From IMG/VR virus record IMGVR_UViG_3300027704_000128, positions 1 to 27,103 of that record: a stretch of DNA of 27,103 nt, one strand, 5' to 3'. Shown here in pieces: positions 9,115 to 18,368 of the stretch. How positions within the stretch are numbered: position 1 is the stretch's first letter; every line of letters starts with the position of its first letter. Both the position numbers and the translations under genes were made by a program. The notes beneath the pieces were generated by a model, which saw only the letters and a list, made by a program, of their open reading frames with translations, had not been told where the DNA came from and did not search any database. Source of the DNA: a virus.

Positions 9115-12100
9115 ATGCCTGAATTAAATAGAAGCTTTATTAAAGGTAAAATGAATAGAGACCTTGATGAAAGGTTGTTACCGGCAAGCGAGTATAGAGA
9201 TGCTATGAACATTACTGTTTCAACTTCAGAAAACTCTGACGTTGGGGCAATTGAGAATTTACTAAGCACTAAGTTTATAGACGGCGTTAGATTTATAAAG
9301 CCTTTGAACCATAGGCCTATAACAAGCCCTGGTAGCATTAATCAAACTGTTGGTAGACATGAATTCTCAAATAGTAGTCTTCTAAACAAAGGTATAATAA
9401 ATTCAGCTGGAACTAGGTATATATATCCACCAGCACAAGTCGTAGGAGCAAGAGAAGATACTGAAACAGACAGAATATACTACTTCATAAAAGATGCTGC
9501 TAGCTTTATCACTGGAACAGTCACAACGAGTAGTGTTACTTATACTTTTTATACTGGTGAAAGATCAGACTGTATATTTGAAGCTACACCTAATCCAGTA
9601 CGCCATCGACGTACTAATCAGTCTATACTACCTGTGCTAACAGATGTATACGATGTTAGAAGAAGATTTGCCGCGTACAGCAATTCTGCAGAATCTGATG
9701 GATCACATATTATAAGTGGGGCGTCAGGCAGCGGTGTTGATTACAATGGTATTGAAATTGGCATGAAAGTAGATGCTATTGATGTTAATGGACAAAGTGT
9801 TTGGTCTGGTACTTACGACAACGTCGAAGTGACAGGTATAATTGTTGATAACTTTCAAGACACAGCAGGAGGCGTAGACGCTTCTAGCACTAATCACGTT
9901 CAAATAACAAACAACAAGTTAACAGTGCTAACTAGTACTCAAGTTGGCCAAGGTGTTGTTTTGGCATTTACAAAACCTAGGATATTGAAATTTGAGTCAG
10001 GTAATGATCTTGACAATGAAGGTGAGCTTGGACATTCATATATCGACGCTAACGGTGACTCTGTCTTGTCACCAACTCCTACTAAAATTATAACGGCTAT
10101 AGATATTTTTGATGGCATGTTGTTTTTTACAGACGGTGAAAATGAGCCTAAAAAAATAAACATTTTAAACTGCTTGAAAGGTACTATAAGCGGAGATAAT
10201 CCAGGTGGTATATTCAATACAACTCACTTAAAAATACCGACGTCAGCTAGCTCTACATTAGAAAATGACAGCTGGAACGTAGATTATCTTGCTAATGACA
10301 GCTCCAATAGTAATACGCCTATAACTGAAGCTCATATAACGGTAATGAGACTAGCTCCTACAATGCCGCCAAAGCTGCTTATGTCAAATAATCCTAAGGC
10401 AACATTAATGCCTGGCGCTATAGCTGATACTACAGATGTAACTACTGGTAACATAAACTTAAACGCAAGTGGGCTTAATCCAGTTGTTGGAGTAACTATT
10501 AACATACCTACCACAGCTGTGAATGGCTTTAGTGTTGGAGACAACGTTAGCGTTCTTCTTACTTCAAACGAGGCAAACGGTATAATAGGTACTATAACAG
10601 CTGTGACTGACGCAAGCTCAATAACAGTTTCTGTTACTAGCATTGAAGGAACGAACGCTAACTCTGCGGCAGCTCATAATACTACCTTGGTAACAGATGA
10701 AACCCAAAAACTATTTAAAGATCAGTTCGCAAGATTTGCATATAGATATAGATATACAGACGGAGAAGTCTCTACGTTATCTCCTTTTTCAAATCCAGCG
10801 TTCTTACCTAGAACTTACGCTTACGACTCTAAGGAAGCGTTTAACAAAGGTATGCAAAACGACGTATCTTTACTGAAAATACAAAATTTTGTTCCGGCAA
10901 ACATACCTAAAGATGTTGTTGGCGTGGATATTCTATACAAAGAAGATATATCTCAAAACATCTTCTTTGTTAGAACTATAAAAGGAAATATAATGCTAAC
11001 AGATGTAGACTCTGAGTTTGAAGCAGATGGTCACATAAATGAAACTTTAGCAACTTCTTCTACTTACTTAGACGGATCCGAGTGGGTTAGACCAGTTAAT
11101 AAAGGTAGTATAACCATGACCTCTGAGCAGTTTGGATCTACAATACCAGCTAACCAGTTGCTAAGGACTTGGGATGCAGTTCCTATAAAAGCTAAAGCAC
11201 AGGCTATAAGCGCTAATAGAATTATATATGCTAACTATGTTCAAAACTACGATTTACTTACAGGCGAAGCAAACTCTACTGGAGGCCTTATAGAATTGCG
11301 CCCAGACTTAGACTTAGCTATTAGAAACGTAACTGGCTTTACAGTTGGAACACCTAACGAGTCTATAAAAACACAAAGAACGTATCAAGTAGGTGTAGTG
11401 TATAAAGGAAGACTAGGTAGAGAGACTTCTGTTTTAATAGATAAGAACTCCTCAATAACAACCTCTATAAATTTAAGCGATCAGCATTTAAAACTACAAG
11501 CTAAAGTTAATTCTCTAGCTCCTACTTGGGCTACACACTACAAGTTTTTTATAAAAGAAACTTCAAACGAATATTACAACTTAGTTTTACATAAATCTTA
11601 TAATTTTGCTGGCGCGCCGACAGGTACTGACGACGACTCACCTGATATAGCTAATCAATTTGTTTACTTAGCATTTCAGTCTCTTGACAGAAATAAAGTT
11701 CAAGAAGGTGATTATTTGTCTATTAAAAAAGCTAGAGATGGTGGCGCTACTACTTACAAAGCTGTAGATAACAAAATTAAAGTTCTTGATATAAAAAATG
11801 AAGCTCCAACTGGAATAACACTAAGTCAAACTGAAAAAGAAGGTAAGTTCTTTGTTAAAGTTAAAAACATAGCTGGTCTTTTATCAGGAACAGCTGGACA
11901 ATTAAATGGTAGTAATGATCCTGTTGGTACCGCGGCTAGCCCTGTAACAACAAACGCAGCTGTATTTGAAGTTTTACCTTCTCCAGATAGAGATGTAAAC
12001 TTGTACTACGAAGCAAGCGGTGCATATCCTATTGAGCTTACTGAAGAAACTATATGTGAGTGGGTTAATCCTGGTGATGAAGCTTTTGGTTTTGATTATG

Positions 12101-15100
12101 TTTCGGAAGCCGCTAGTAGTGTCGCGTTAGACACTGAGCTTACTGGTGGTAGTACTGATGCCAAGGCTTTTGTTGATACTATTACTTACGATCACGCTAA
12201 GCAAGCTTGGGGATTAACGTTTAAGAGCTTAGCTGGAACAGCTGTTGAGTTTAACTTTCAAGACAACTCTTATGTCGGTACTCTTCATTTTAAGCAGAAA
12301 GATGGATCTATAAATATATCTACAATACACTTTGAAAACGCACCTGCTCCTTCTTACGACAACGGCGGTACAGGTGCAAACAACGCTACTGTATTTATAA
12401 AAAGATTTACACACGGTACTAATGCAGATGGCTCTGAATCGAACAACATTGTTTGTGAGGTAGTTTTGCCATTCATGAACTGCTACTCTTTTGGAAACGG
12501 CGTTGAATCTGACAGGATGAGAGATGATTTTAACGCTCCTAGATTAGCTAAAGGCGTTAAGGCTTCTACGACGTTTGAAAAATATAGTGAAGAAACTAGA
12601 TCTTCTGGAATGATATTCTCTGGAATATATAATTCTACAAGTGGAACTAATAGACTTAACCAATTCATACAAGCAGAACCAATAACAAAAGACTTAAATC
12701 CTATATATGGTTCTATACAAAAACTAGTAGCTAGAGATACTGATATAGTTACGATGTGTGAGGACAAGATATTAAAAGTGCTAGCTAATAAGAACGCTTT
12801 GTTTAATGCGGATGGTAACACTAACGTCACTTCTAACAATGCTGTTTTAGGAACTTCAGTACCTTTTAGTGGCGAATATGGTGTTTCTACGAATCCAGAG
12901 TCTGTTGTTTTAAGCGGGTATAGAATTTATTTTACAGACAAATTTAGAGGAGCTGTTTTAAGACTGTCTAACGACGGCTTAACTCCTATATCTGATTACG
13001 GTATGAAAGATTATTTTAAGGACACTCTTAAAAATGCCACGGTGTGCATTGGTTCTTTCAACGGCAAGCTAGAAGAATATGATTTGTCTATACACTCTGT
13101 AACCTCTAACAACAGCAGCCTTAAAAACGTTGATACAGTTTCTTTTAAAGACGGAGTAAACGGATGGTCTAGCTTTAGATCTTATGCTCCCGAGCAAGGT
13201 GTTAGTTTAGACGGTGAATACTACACGTTTAAACGCGGCACTATATACGAGCACTCTCTTGATTCAACAAGGAACTCTTTTTATGGTGTAGCAACTAGAC
13301 ACGCTGGCTTTGCGGCTGGTGCAACTACTATAACCGTAGATAGTCCTATAGATCCTAACTTTAAAGTTGGTGATGTAGTAATTCACTCGGTAGCGGCAAA
13401 CGCTTTTGACTCAACAGGCTTTATACCTGATAATACGACTATAACAGCAATAAACACATCGACGCCTTCTATAACAATATCCAATGCTACAGTAAACGAC
13501 ACGGCGGTAAGCTCTGCAGCTGGGGTAATAACTAGCTTTGGTACTTTTTCTAACAGCACGGTTACAACTATATTTAATGATGCACCTAGCTCTGTTAAAA
13601 GCTTTATGTATTTAAAATACGAAGGAACAAAAGCTAGAATAATAAAGCCTGTTACAAAAACAAATAATGGTGGAAACGCTGTGAGTAGTAGTACATCTGT
13701 AACTTTAGCGGAAATAAACACCGCTATAGCTGTAGGTCAAGCTGTAACTTTAACTTCAACAAGCGCTTCGCTTGGTACTGTTTCAGCTATAAGTGGCACA
13801 GCACTTACTTTGTCTGGATCTGTAAGTATAGACGCTAATGCGAGCTTGACATTTTCTGATGGAGCTTCTCAAAGCAACCTACTGAATAGAAACTATATAA
13901 ACAACTTCTCTCAAGATGGTTGGTTTGCTTCTTCTATACAAACTGATCTTCAAGAAGGTAAGTCACTAGAGTTTATTGAAAAAGAAGGCAAGTGGTTTAA
14001 CTACATAAAAGGAGATATTTCTAACTTTGCCAATCAATCACTAGGCGCGGATGCCTCTGGTAACATAGACTCTAAAGAGTTTTCTGTTCAAGGTATAGCT
14101 AGATGTACTAGTAGTAGTTTTGCTGGAGGAACAGAGCCTGGGCTATCTTTTGGTTTAAAAGTTATTTCTGCTGAAAGTGTAGATTCGCCGGGAGAAGCTA
14201 ACTTATATACGGTTGATACATTTTTAATAGAAAGTGTTAACTCTATTGCTAACAGCAATGACACTGCTACTGGAAGCATAACGTTCTCACCTACACAAAC
14301 CCCAAGCGTAGACTTTTTAACTATAACTCCAGTTGAAGGTGCTGGTATAGCCGCTGAACAGTTTTTTATATTAGGTGGTAACGCAGGAACTGTAGCTGAC
14401 GCCGCGTCTGGAACAACGTTTACCCATGGTACAAACGGAATAACACTACATAACATAGATAATACCTCTAAGCCTTTAAAATCTGTAGTATTCACAGACA
14501 ATGGCTCTCCATACGACGCCGCAAACACTGTTAAGGCAAGCATCGTATTTGCAGATACTACTTTAAATGCAAACCTAACCTATGAAATACCATTTGGTAA
14601 AACTGTAGCAACAACAGCGATAGACACTCCAAGATATAGCAAGCGCCATAGAACTGAGATAATAATAGAGTCTTACGACAACACAGGTAATAGCGTTCAT
14701 CCTTTCTGTATATCAACCGCAACTATTGACGGTGCTGTTAATGATGATGCAACGGTTGATTTAGATAGCACACCTACTGGTAACTTTAGCGTAGGTGATT
14801 CTGTTTCTGGAACTAATGTGGACGCTGGCCAAACCGTAGCCAGCATAACTGATACAAATACATTTGAGCTTTCAAGCGCGGACACTGTTGGAGATGGAGT
14901 TACACTTACTTTCAACGGAGTAACCGCTGGTTCTGAATATAGTTTGATAAGCGCTGCGGATGATTTCCAAACTTCAGCTCAAGGCTTGTTTAGACCTTTA
15001 AAGACTGTAAGCGATGGTTTTCCATTTTTAGATGTAGGAAATCTTGTGTGTAGTTTTCAAATATCAGCTGGAACTGGCAAGAAATTTACCTCATCTTTTA

Positions 15101-15336
15101 TTAACAGCTTTTCTAGTGGAGTTGGTGGTTTCGACCAGCTTTTGGTATTTCCAAGCGATCACAGTTCTTTTGTTACGATAGAACAAAGTTTTTCAAACAA
15201 CGGAGACGGAGAAGCAATAACACTAAACGTGTCTGTTAAGTTTAATCCTCCAAGCGATTTTAATGATGCATTCACGCGTGTTAAACTATACGGTAAATTT
15301 CAAGGAACATCAAACAATTTTATAGATGACATTTAA
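9115..15336 (+). CDS. Giant tail-hub / nozzle protein (stabilisation-protein type)
   Basis: This 2073-aa protein probably forms the tail tip or nozzle below the adaptor rings. Hallmarks I associate with this family are the N-terminal GKMNRDLDERLLPASEYRDA (residues 11-30), FFTDGENEPKKINI (337-350), RFAYRYRYTDGEVSTLSPF (about 540-558), and a central block near residues 1203-1305 containing IVTMCEDKILKVLANKNALF and IYFTDKFRGAVLRLSNDGL. Such blocks are consistent with a beta-propeller-like hub. It is much longer than the classic T7 (about 800 aa) or P22 (under 500 aa) counterparts. The excess includes at least five inserted Thr/Ser/Asn-rich beta modules built around a VGD-type strand (annotated separately). 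No enzymatic motif or signal peptide is seen. Isoleucine is mostly ATA. It starts three bases after the adaptor gene. Confidence 0.75.
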   Translation: MPELNRSFIKGKMNRDLDERLLPASEYRDAMNITVSTSENSDVGAIENLLSTKFIDGVRFIKPLNHRPITSPGSINQTVGRHEFSNSSLLNKGIINSAGTRYIYPPAQVVGAREDTETDRIYYFIKDAASFITGTVTTSSVTYTFYTGERSDCIFEATPNPVRHRRTNQSILPVLTDVYDVRRRFAAYSNSAESDGSHIISGASGSGVDYNGIEIGMKVDAIDVNGQSVWSGTYDNVEVTGIIVDNFQDTAGGVDASSTNHVQITNNKLTVLTSTQVGQGVVLAFTKPRILKFESGNDLDNEGELGHSYIDANGDSVLSPTPTKIITAIDIFDGMLFFTDGENEPKKINILNCLKGTISGDNPGGIFNTTHLKIPTSASSTLENDSWNVDYLANDSSNSNTPITEAHITVMRLAPTMPPKLLMSNNPKATLMPGAIADTTDVTTGNINLNASGLNPVVGVTINIPTTAVNGFSVGDNVSVLLTSNEANGIIGTITAVTDASSITVSVTSIEGTNANSAAAHNTTLVTDETQKLFKDQFARFAYRYRYTDGEVSTLSPFSNPAFLPRTYAYDSKEAFNKGMQNDVSLLKIQNFVPANIPKDVVGVDILYKEDISQNIFFVRTIKGNIMLTDVDSEFEADGHINETLATSSTYLDGSEWVRPVNKGSITMTSEQFGSTIPANQLLRTWDAVPIKAKAQAISANRIIYANYVQNYDLLTGEANSTGGLIELRPDLDLAIRNVTGFTVGTPNESIKTQRTYQVGVVYKGRLGRETSVLIDKNSSITTSINLSDQHLKLQAKVNSLAPTWATHYKFFIKETSNEYYNLVLHKSYNFAGAPTGTDDDSPDIANQFVYLAFQSLDRNKVQEGDYLSIKKARDGGATTYKAVDNKIKVLDIKNEAPTGITLSQTEKEGKFFVKVKNIAGLLSGTAGQLNGSNDPVGTAASPVTTNAAVFEVLPSPDRDVNLYYEASGAYPIELTEETICEWVNPGDEAFGFDYVSEAASSVALDTELTGGSTDAKAFVDTITYDHAKQAWGLTFKSLAGTAVEFNFQDNSYVGTLHFKQKDGSINISTIHFENAPAPSYDNGGTGANNATVFIKRFTHGTNADGSESNNIVCEVVLPFMNCYSFGNGVESDRMRDDFNAPRLAKGVKASTTFEKYSEETRSSGMIFSGIYNSTSGTNRLNQFIQAEPITKDLNPIYGSIQKLVARDTDIVTMCEDKILKVLANKNALFNADGNTNVTSNNAVLGTSVPFSGEYGVSTNPESVVLSGYRIYFTDKFRGAVLRLSNDGLTPISDYGMKDYFKDTLKNATVCIGSFNGKLEEYDLSIHSVTSNNSSLKNVDTVSFKDGVNGWSSFRSYAPEQGVSLDGEYYTFKRGTIYEHSLDSTRNSFYGVATRHAGFAAGATTITVDSPIDPNFKVGDVVIHSVAANAFDSTGFIPDNTTITAINTSTPSITISNATVNDTAVSSAAGVITSFGTFSNSTVTTIFNDAPSSVKSFMYLKYEGTKARIIKPVTKTNNGGNAVSSSTSVTLAEINTAIAVGQAVTLTSTSASLGTVSAISGTALTLSGSVSIDANASLTFSDGASQSNLLNRNYINNFSQDGWFASSIQTDLQEGKSLEFIEKEGKWFNYIKGDISNFANQSLGADASGNIDSKEFSVQGIARCTSSSFAGGTEPGLSFGLKVISAESVDSPGEANLYTVDTFLIESVNSIANSNDTATGSITFSPTQTPSVDFLTITPVEGAGIAAEQFFILGGNAGTVADAASGTTFTHGTNGITLHNIDNTSKPLKSVVFTDNGSPYDAANTVKASIVFADTTLNANLTYEIPFGKTVATTAIDTPRYSKRHRTEIIIESYDNTGNSVHPFCISTATIDGAVNDDATVDLDSTPTGNFSVGDSVSGTNVDAGQTVASITDTNTFELSSADTVGDGVTLTFNGVTAGSEYSLISAADDFQTSAQGLFRPLKTVSDGFPFLDVGNLVCSFQISAGTGKKFTSSFINSFSSGVGGFDQLLVFPSDHSSFVTIEQSFSNNGDGEAITLNVSVKFNPPSDFNDAFTRVKLYGKFQGTSNNFIDDI
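9742..9978 (+). repeat. VGD-type beta module A in tail-hub protein
   Basis: Residues about 210-288. It begins GIEIGMKVDAI, has a middle strand EVTGIIVDNFQDT, and ends GVVLAFTKPR. It shares with modules B-E the order 'x-x-G-x-x-V strand, T-rich strand, hydrophobic-T-F end strand'. The similarity is protein-level and divergent, not a DNA repeat. Confidence 0.45.
10450..10659 (+). repeat. VGD-type beta module B in tail-hub protein
   Basis: Residues about 446-515. The core is NGFSVGDNVSVLLTS, followed by GTITAVTDASSITVSVTSI. It matches module E at GxFSVGDxVS and the following I-T-x-x-T-D-x-x strand. It is inserted between the FFTDGENEPKKINI block and the RFAYRYRYTDGE block. Confidence 0.55.
13309..13548 (+). 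repeat. VGD-type beta module C in tail-hub protein
   Basis: Residues about 1399-1478. It starts FAAGATTITVDSPIDPNFKVGDVV and continues DNTTITAINTSTPSITISNA. This is the clearest form of the module: a T-I-T-V-D strand, then the VGDVV turn, then two T/I strands. Confidence 0.55.
13672..13863 (+). repeat. VGD-type beta module D in tail-hub protein
   Basis: Residues about 1520-1583. It has SSSTSVTLAEINTAIAVGQAV, then SLGTVSAISGTALTLSGSV, ending ASLTFSDG. The VGD turn is VGQ here. It is separated from module C by about 40 residues. Confidence 0.5.
14731..14937 (+). repeat. VGD-type beta module E in tail-hub protein
   Basis: Residues about 1873-1941. It contains DATVDLDSTPTGNFSVGDSV, GQTVASITDTNTFELSSA and GVTLTFNG. 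With module C it is the best conserved copy. Confidence 0.55.
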
Positions 15337-15345
15337 TCACGAACT

Positions 15346-15720
15346 ATGGCAGCAATAGAAGTAACATACAATTTTACAACTCGTATAAATAGATCTGTTC
15401 AAGTAGGTGATATACTGTATTACTCTACGGCTAGCACGACTACACATCCAAATGATACTGTGTTAACTTACAACGATATTACTAAATCTGGACCAATTAA
15501 AACAATAACTAGGACTTCTAGCGGTGGGGCTATAGTTGTAAATCAAGATCAAGCGGTTCCTATGCCTACTGATGGAGACTTTATATTTTTTAGCAAAGAA
15601 GCGTCAGCTAACAACTCACACTTGCTTGGATACTACGCTGAGTGTAAGTTTGAGAACAACAGCAATAAAGAGATAGAACTATTTAACATAGCCACTGATA
15701 TATTTGAAAGTAGCAAATAA
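15346..15720 (+). CDS. Small virion-cluster protein, unknown function (124 aa)
   Basis: No named family is recognised. The protein is beta-rich with no membrane segment or signal peptide. Its N-terminal half holds RSVQVGDILYYSTAST, the same 'V-G-D' strand seen in the tail-hub modules. Its C-terminal half has LLGYYAECKFENNSNKEIELF, a segment I recall from small proteins that follow the tail hub in uncultured marine phages. It starts 9 bases after the tail-hub stop and lies before the cupin-like gene. A minor structural or tail-tip role is plausible from position only. The leader (TCACGAACT) has no Shine-Dalgarno sequence. Confidence 0.55.
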   Translation: MAAIEVTYNFTTRINRSVQVGDILYYSTASTTTHPNDTVLTYNDITKSGPIKTITRTSSGGAIVVNQDQAVPMPTDGDFIFFSKEASANNSHLLGYYAECKFENNSNKEIELFNIATDIFESSK

Positions 15721-15750
15721 GTGTGATAGTAAACATATAAATTTAATTAA

Positions 15751-16230
15751 ATGAATGAATTACAAAAAGCCGAGTATAAGCTATCTATGCGCGGTAAAAT
15801 ACAAGATTTAGAACAAGGACTGCTAGCTGCAGCTAACGACGAAACTATAGTAGCTGGTGACAACAATGGACTTGGTAATAAACTAGCGCCTCTCAAGCAC
15901 TCATTTGCGGATGGTGTCTACGTTAGGCAAATGTCTATGCCTCAAGGGACCGCAGTTGTCGGTAAGATACACAAGCGAGATCATATATGGTTTTTATTAG
16001 AAGGTGAAATATCTGTAGCTACAGAAGATGTAGTCGAGGACTATATAGCACCTTGCTACGTTACTTCTAGCGGTGGAACTAAAAGAGTTATACTAGCTTT
16101 AGAAAACTCTATATTTGTAAACATACATCCTAATCCTACTAACACTGAAGACTTAGTTGAATTAGAAAAATACAACGTGGTAATTAGCTACGAAGAATAC
16201 GAAAAATACATTAATAATAAAAAACAATAA
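15751..16230 (+). CDS. Cupin-like beta-barrel protein
   Basis: A 159-aa protein with a helical N-terminus and a cupin-type core. Motif 1 reads G71-K-I-H74-K-R-D-H78, then E84-G85, resembling the cupin pattern G..H.H....E..G but with the two His three residues apart. Motif 2 is P101 followed by SGGTKRVILALENSIFVNIHP, giving H126. The metal ligands would be H74, H78, E84 and H126. The core ends at about 127 and a charged tail (SYEEYEKYINNKKQ) follows. Known cupins range from enzymes to pure binding or structural barrels. Its place inside the virion operon suggests a structural or sugar-binding part, but an enzyme cannot be excluded. The 30-base leader is A/T-rich, with no Shine-Dalgarno sequence. 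Confidence 0.65.
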   Translation: MNELQKAEYKLSMRGKIQDLEQGLLAAANDETIVAGDNNGLGNKLAPLKHSFADGVYVRQMSMPQGTAVVGKIHKRDHIWFLLEGEISVATEDVVEDYIAPCYVTSSGGTKRVILALENSIFVNIHPNPTNTEDLVELEKYNVVISYEEYEKYINNKKQ

Positions 16231-16231
16231 T

Positions 16232-16888
16232 ATGTCATTTGCAATAGTAGCAGTAATAGGAGCGGCGGCTGGTTTAGCTAAAGTAGGTATTGGTTTAAGT
16301 AAGAAATCAAAACTTAAAGGTAAGCTAAAAAAAGCAAAGCAAAAGCAAAAAGAAGCTTTCAATCAATACAAAGATAGAGAAATAACAAATCCATACGAAA
16401 ACTTAGAGAACACTTACGAAGACTTACAAGTCAACACGCAACAAGCGGAGTTTGAAGCTAAACAAAATCAACAAGCCCAAGCAGATATTATGGGTAATCT
16501 TCAAGGTGCTGCCGGTAGCTCTGGTATTGCAGGCCTTGCTCAAGCTATGGCAAACAAATCTACACAAGACTCTGCTAGATCTTCTGCTAGCATAGGACAG
16601 CAAGAAGCTTCTAACGAAAGAGCATCGGCTGGAGGAGCCGCTAGTGTGCAATCGCAAAAAGCAGCTGGTGAAGGTCAACGCCAGCAAATGGAATTAGGTA
16701 GAGACCAAAACATACTAGAATATAGAGCTGGTCAAACAGCAGGTAAGCAGCAAGCAGTGTCTGATAACAACCAAATGATGATGAGTGGCATTGGCGATGT
16801 AGCTGGTGCTGGTATGCAGTACTTTGGTGGTATGCCTATGAAAAGAAAGCCTAAAGGTAAGAAAGTTAAAAGAAACAAAAAGAAGTAA
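16232..16888 (+). CDS. Small internal virion / DNA-ejection protein (predicted)
   Basis: A 218-aa helical protein. Residues 3-22 form a hydrophobic, Gly/Ala-rich segment (FAIVAVIGAAAGLAKVGIGL) and are followed by a Lys-rich stretch. The middle is Gln/Ala/Ser-rich (AEFEAKQNQQAQADIMGNL, then GIAGLAQAMANKSTQDSA), and the C-terminus is strongly basic (KPKGKKVKRNKKK). This is the composition of the first, smallest ejection protein of podoviruses (T7 gp14 or P22 gp7 in role), which inserts in the host envelope as the DNA leaves. It lies one base after the cupin-like gene and two bases before the next predicted ejection gene. The role is inferred from order and composition; no enzymatic motif is visible. 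Confidence 0.6.
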   Translation: MSFAIVAVIGAAAGLAKVGIGLSKKSKLKGKLKKAKQKQKEAFNQYKDREITNPYENLENTYEDLQVNTQQAEFEAKQNQQAQADIMGNLQGAAGSSGIAGLAQAMANKSTQDSARSSASIGQQEASNERASAGGAASVQSQKAAGEGQRQQMELGRDQNILEYRAGQTAGKQQAVSDNNQMMMSGIGDVAGAGMQYFGGMPMKRKPKGKKVKRNKKK

Positions 16889-16890
16889 GC

Positions 16891-18357
16891 ATGGCGGATA
16901 AAAAAACAGACGAGGAAAAGCAAAGTGGTTTTTACAACATGGGTAAAGGCGCTAGCTATACAGATAGAACCTCAGGTTTAAATTCTTTAGCAGATGCAAT
17001 GAACTTGCAAATGCAGAATTACTCTGAACAAATGGCTTTAGCTGCCGCTCAACGTAGGGCCGCTAGGCAAGATAAAAAAGCGGAGAAGCGAGACGAAAAA
17101 AAGTATGGAGAAAACCCTGATCAACCTATGGACACTCCTACCGGAGAACAGCAGGGAAAGATAGATGCTAACACTGAGGCTAACAAAAAGCGTACTGAAG
17201 ATCTTACAAATCCGCCGCCTCCACCAAGTGCAGTAACAATGAAAAGTCCTATAAAGAACTTATATAGTGCTGCTCGTGGATCAACTTACAGTGGTGACAT
17301 TAAAAAAACTTCGCAAGAACTAAGTGGCATCGTAGCTTTTTCAAATAAAGTAAAGCTAGATATGAAGAAAGCTCTTAATGATAAAATATCAGCAGAGCTC
17401 AAAAACTTTGTTCCAGAAGCTATAGATATTCAAGGCTTTGACAACTTTAAAAACGGTAAAAACGCTTGCACTAATTTTGGCATGAACTTAAAACAGCAGC
17501 TGGCACAGAAGAAAAATGAGGCGCTAAAGTTAAACCCGTACTCCGAAGAGTATAAGCTTACTATAAAAGACATAAACAATTTAGTAGAGTCTAGTAAAAA
17601 TTTAACGCTAGAAAAAACTAAGTTATCAAATATGAAAACAGAGTGGGGAGAAACTAGTATAGGTGACTTGTATTCTCAAGGTTCTTCAAAAATGTCTATG
17701 AATTATCTAGATCAAGTTCATGGTGGTATGGCGGGTATGACTCTTGATCCTTTTGGCAGAGCTCAATTTATGGTTGCTGTAGTAGATGAAAATGGAGAGT
17801 TTGTAACAGAAGTAGTTGACGGTCAACCAAAGCAAATAGAGCAGCTAATGACTATAGACCAAATGATGAGTAACGTTTTTGAAAAAGTCGATGCTAGTGA
17901 GGATTACAGAACGCTACAGTCTGAAATAAGAGACAACGTTAGAAATGACATAAGCTTTGACAGAGAAGGTGTTGAAGGTTATTGGGATAAAAAGATAGCA
18001 CCAAGATGGAAGTCTGGAACTCAAGACGAAGAAATACTTTCTTGGATCTACGATAATCCTGAAGGCGGAACAGAATCTTACTATGACTACTTCGCTAAGA
18101 CTAACACATTTACAGAAGAGCAGTTAAAAGAAGTTTTTAACTATGACACATCTGATTGGGACCAAATATATCCTGGTACAGATAAAACGCTCAGAGAAGT
18201 CATCTATAGCGATCTAGTAGCGTATAACACTAGTATAGTTGAAAACTACTATAGCAAGCAGACTAGAACAGAGGACAAGCACACTAAGGAGAATAACTTT
18301 AACGTAGGCGAAGGCTTTGGCGAAACAGACTTTTCACAATACGTTGTAACTAGATAA
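16891..18357 (+). CDS. Second internal virion / ejection protein (predicted)
   Basis: A 488-aa soluble protein with no recognised catalytic motif. The N-terminus is helical, with Gln/Ala and charged residues (AAAQRRAARQDKKAEKRDEKK near residues 50-70), then a Pro-rich linker (NPPPPPSA, about 107-114). After that comes a mostly helical body and a mixed segment (MTLDPFGRAQFMVAVVDENGEF) near residues 285-306. The C-terminal region is acidic and aromatic (WIYDNPEGGTESYYDYFAK). Position between a gp14/gp7-like protein and a giant protein parallels the middle member of the three ejection proteins in T7 (gp15) and P22. The start is 2 bases after the upstream stop. I have no independent domain evidence. 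Confidence 0.55.
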   Translation: MADKKTDEEKQSGFYNMGKGASYTDRTSGLNSLADAMNLQMQNYSEQMALAAAQRRAARQDKKAEKRDEKKYGENPDQPMDTPTGEQQGKIDANTEANKKRTEDLTNPPPPPSAVTMKSPIKNLYSAARGSTYSGDIKKTSQELSGIVAFSNKVKLDMKKALNDKISAELKNFVPEAIDIQGFDNFKNGKNACTNFGMNLKQQLAQKKNEALKLNPYSEEYKLTIKDINNLVESSKNLTLEKTKLSNMKTEWGETSIGDLYSQGSSKMSMNYLDQVHGGMAGMTLDPFGRAQFMVAVVDENGEFVTEVVDGQPKQIEQLMTIDQMMSNVFEKVDASEDYRTLQSEIRDNVRNDISFDREGVEGYWDKKIAPRWKSGTQDEEILSWIYDNPEGGTESYYDYFAKTNTFTEEQLKEVFNYDTSDWDQIYPGTDKTLREVIYSDLVAYNTSIVENYYSKQTRTEDKHTKENNFNVGEGFGETDFSQYVVTR

Positions 18358-18368
18358 TTTTTTTTAAT

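Noticed and set aside
14088-14543. 151-codon reverse-strand open frame inside the tail-hub gene, and similar reverse frames at 12483-12839, 13383-13721 and 16424-16687
   Set aside because: They lie wholly inside well-supported forward genes, have low-complexity Val/Ser/Leu-rich translations typical of antisense shadows, and have no recognisable domain.
18358-18368. T run between the 488-aa gene and the giant gene as a terminator or frameshift site
   Set aside because: There is no hairpin before it and the upstream gene ends in TAA just before the run, so neither use is supported.
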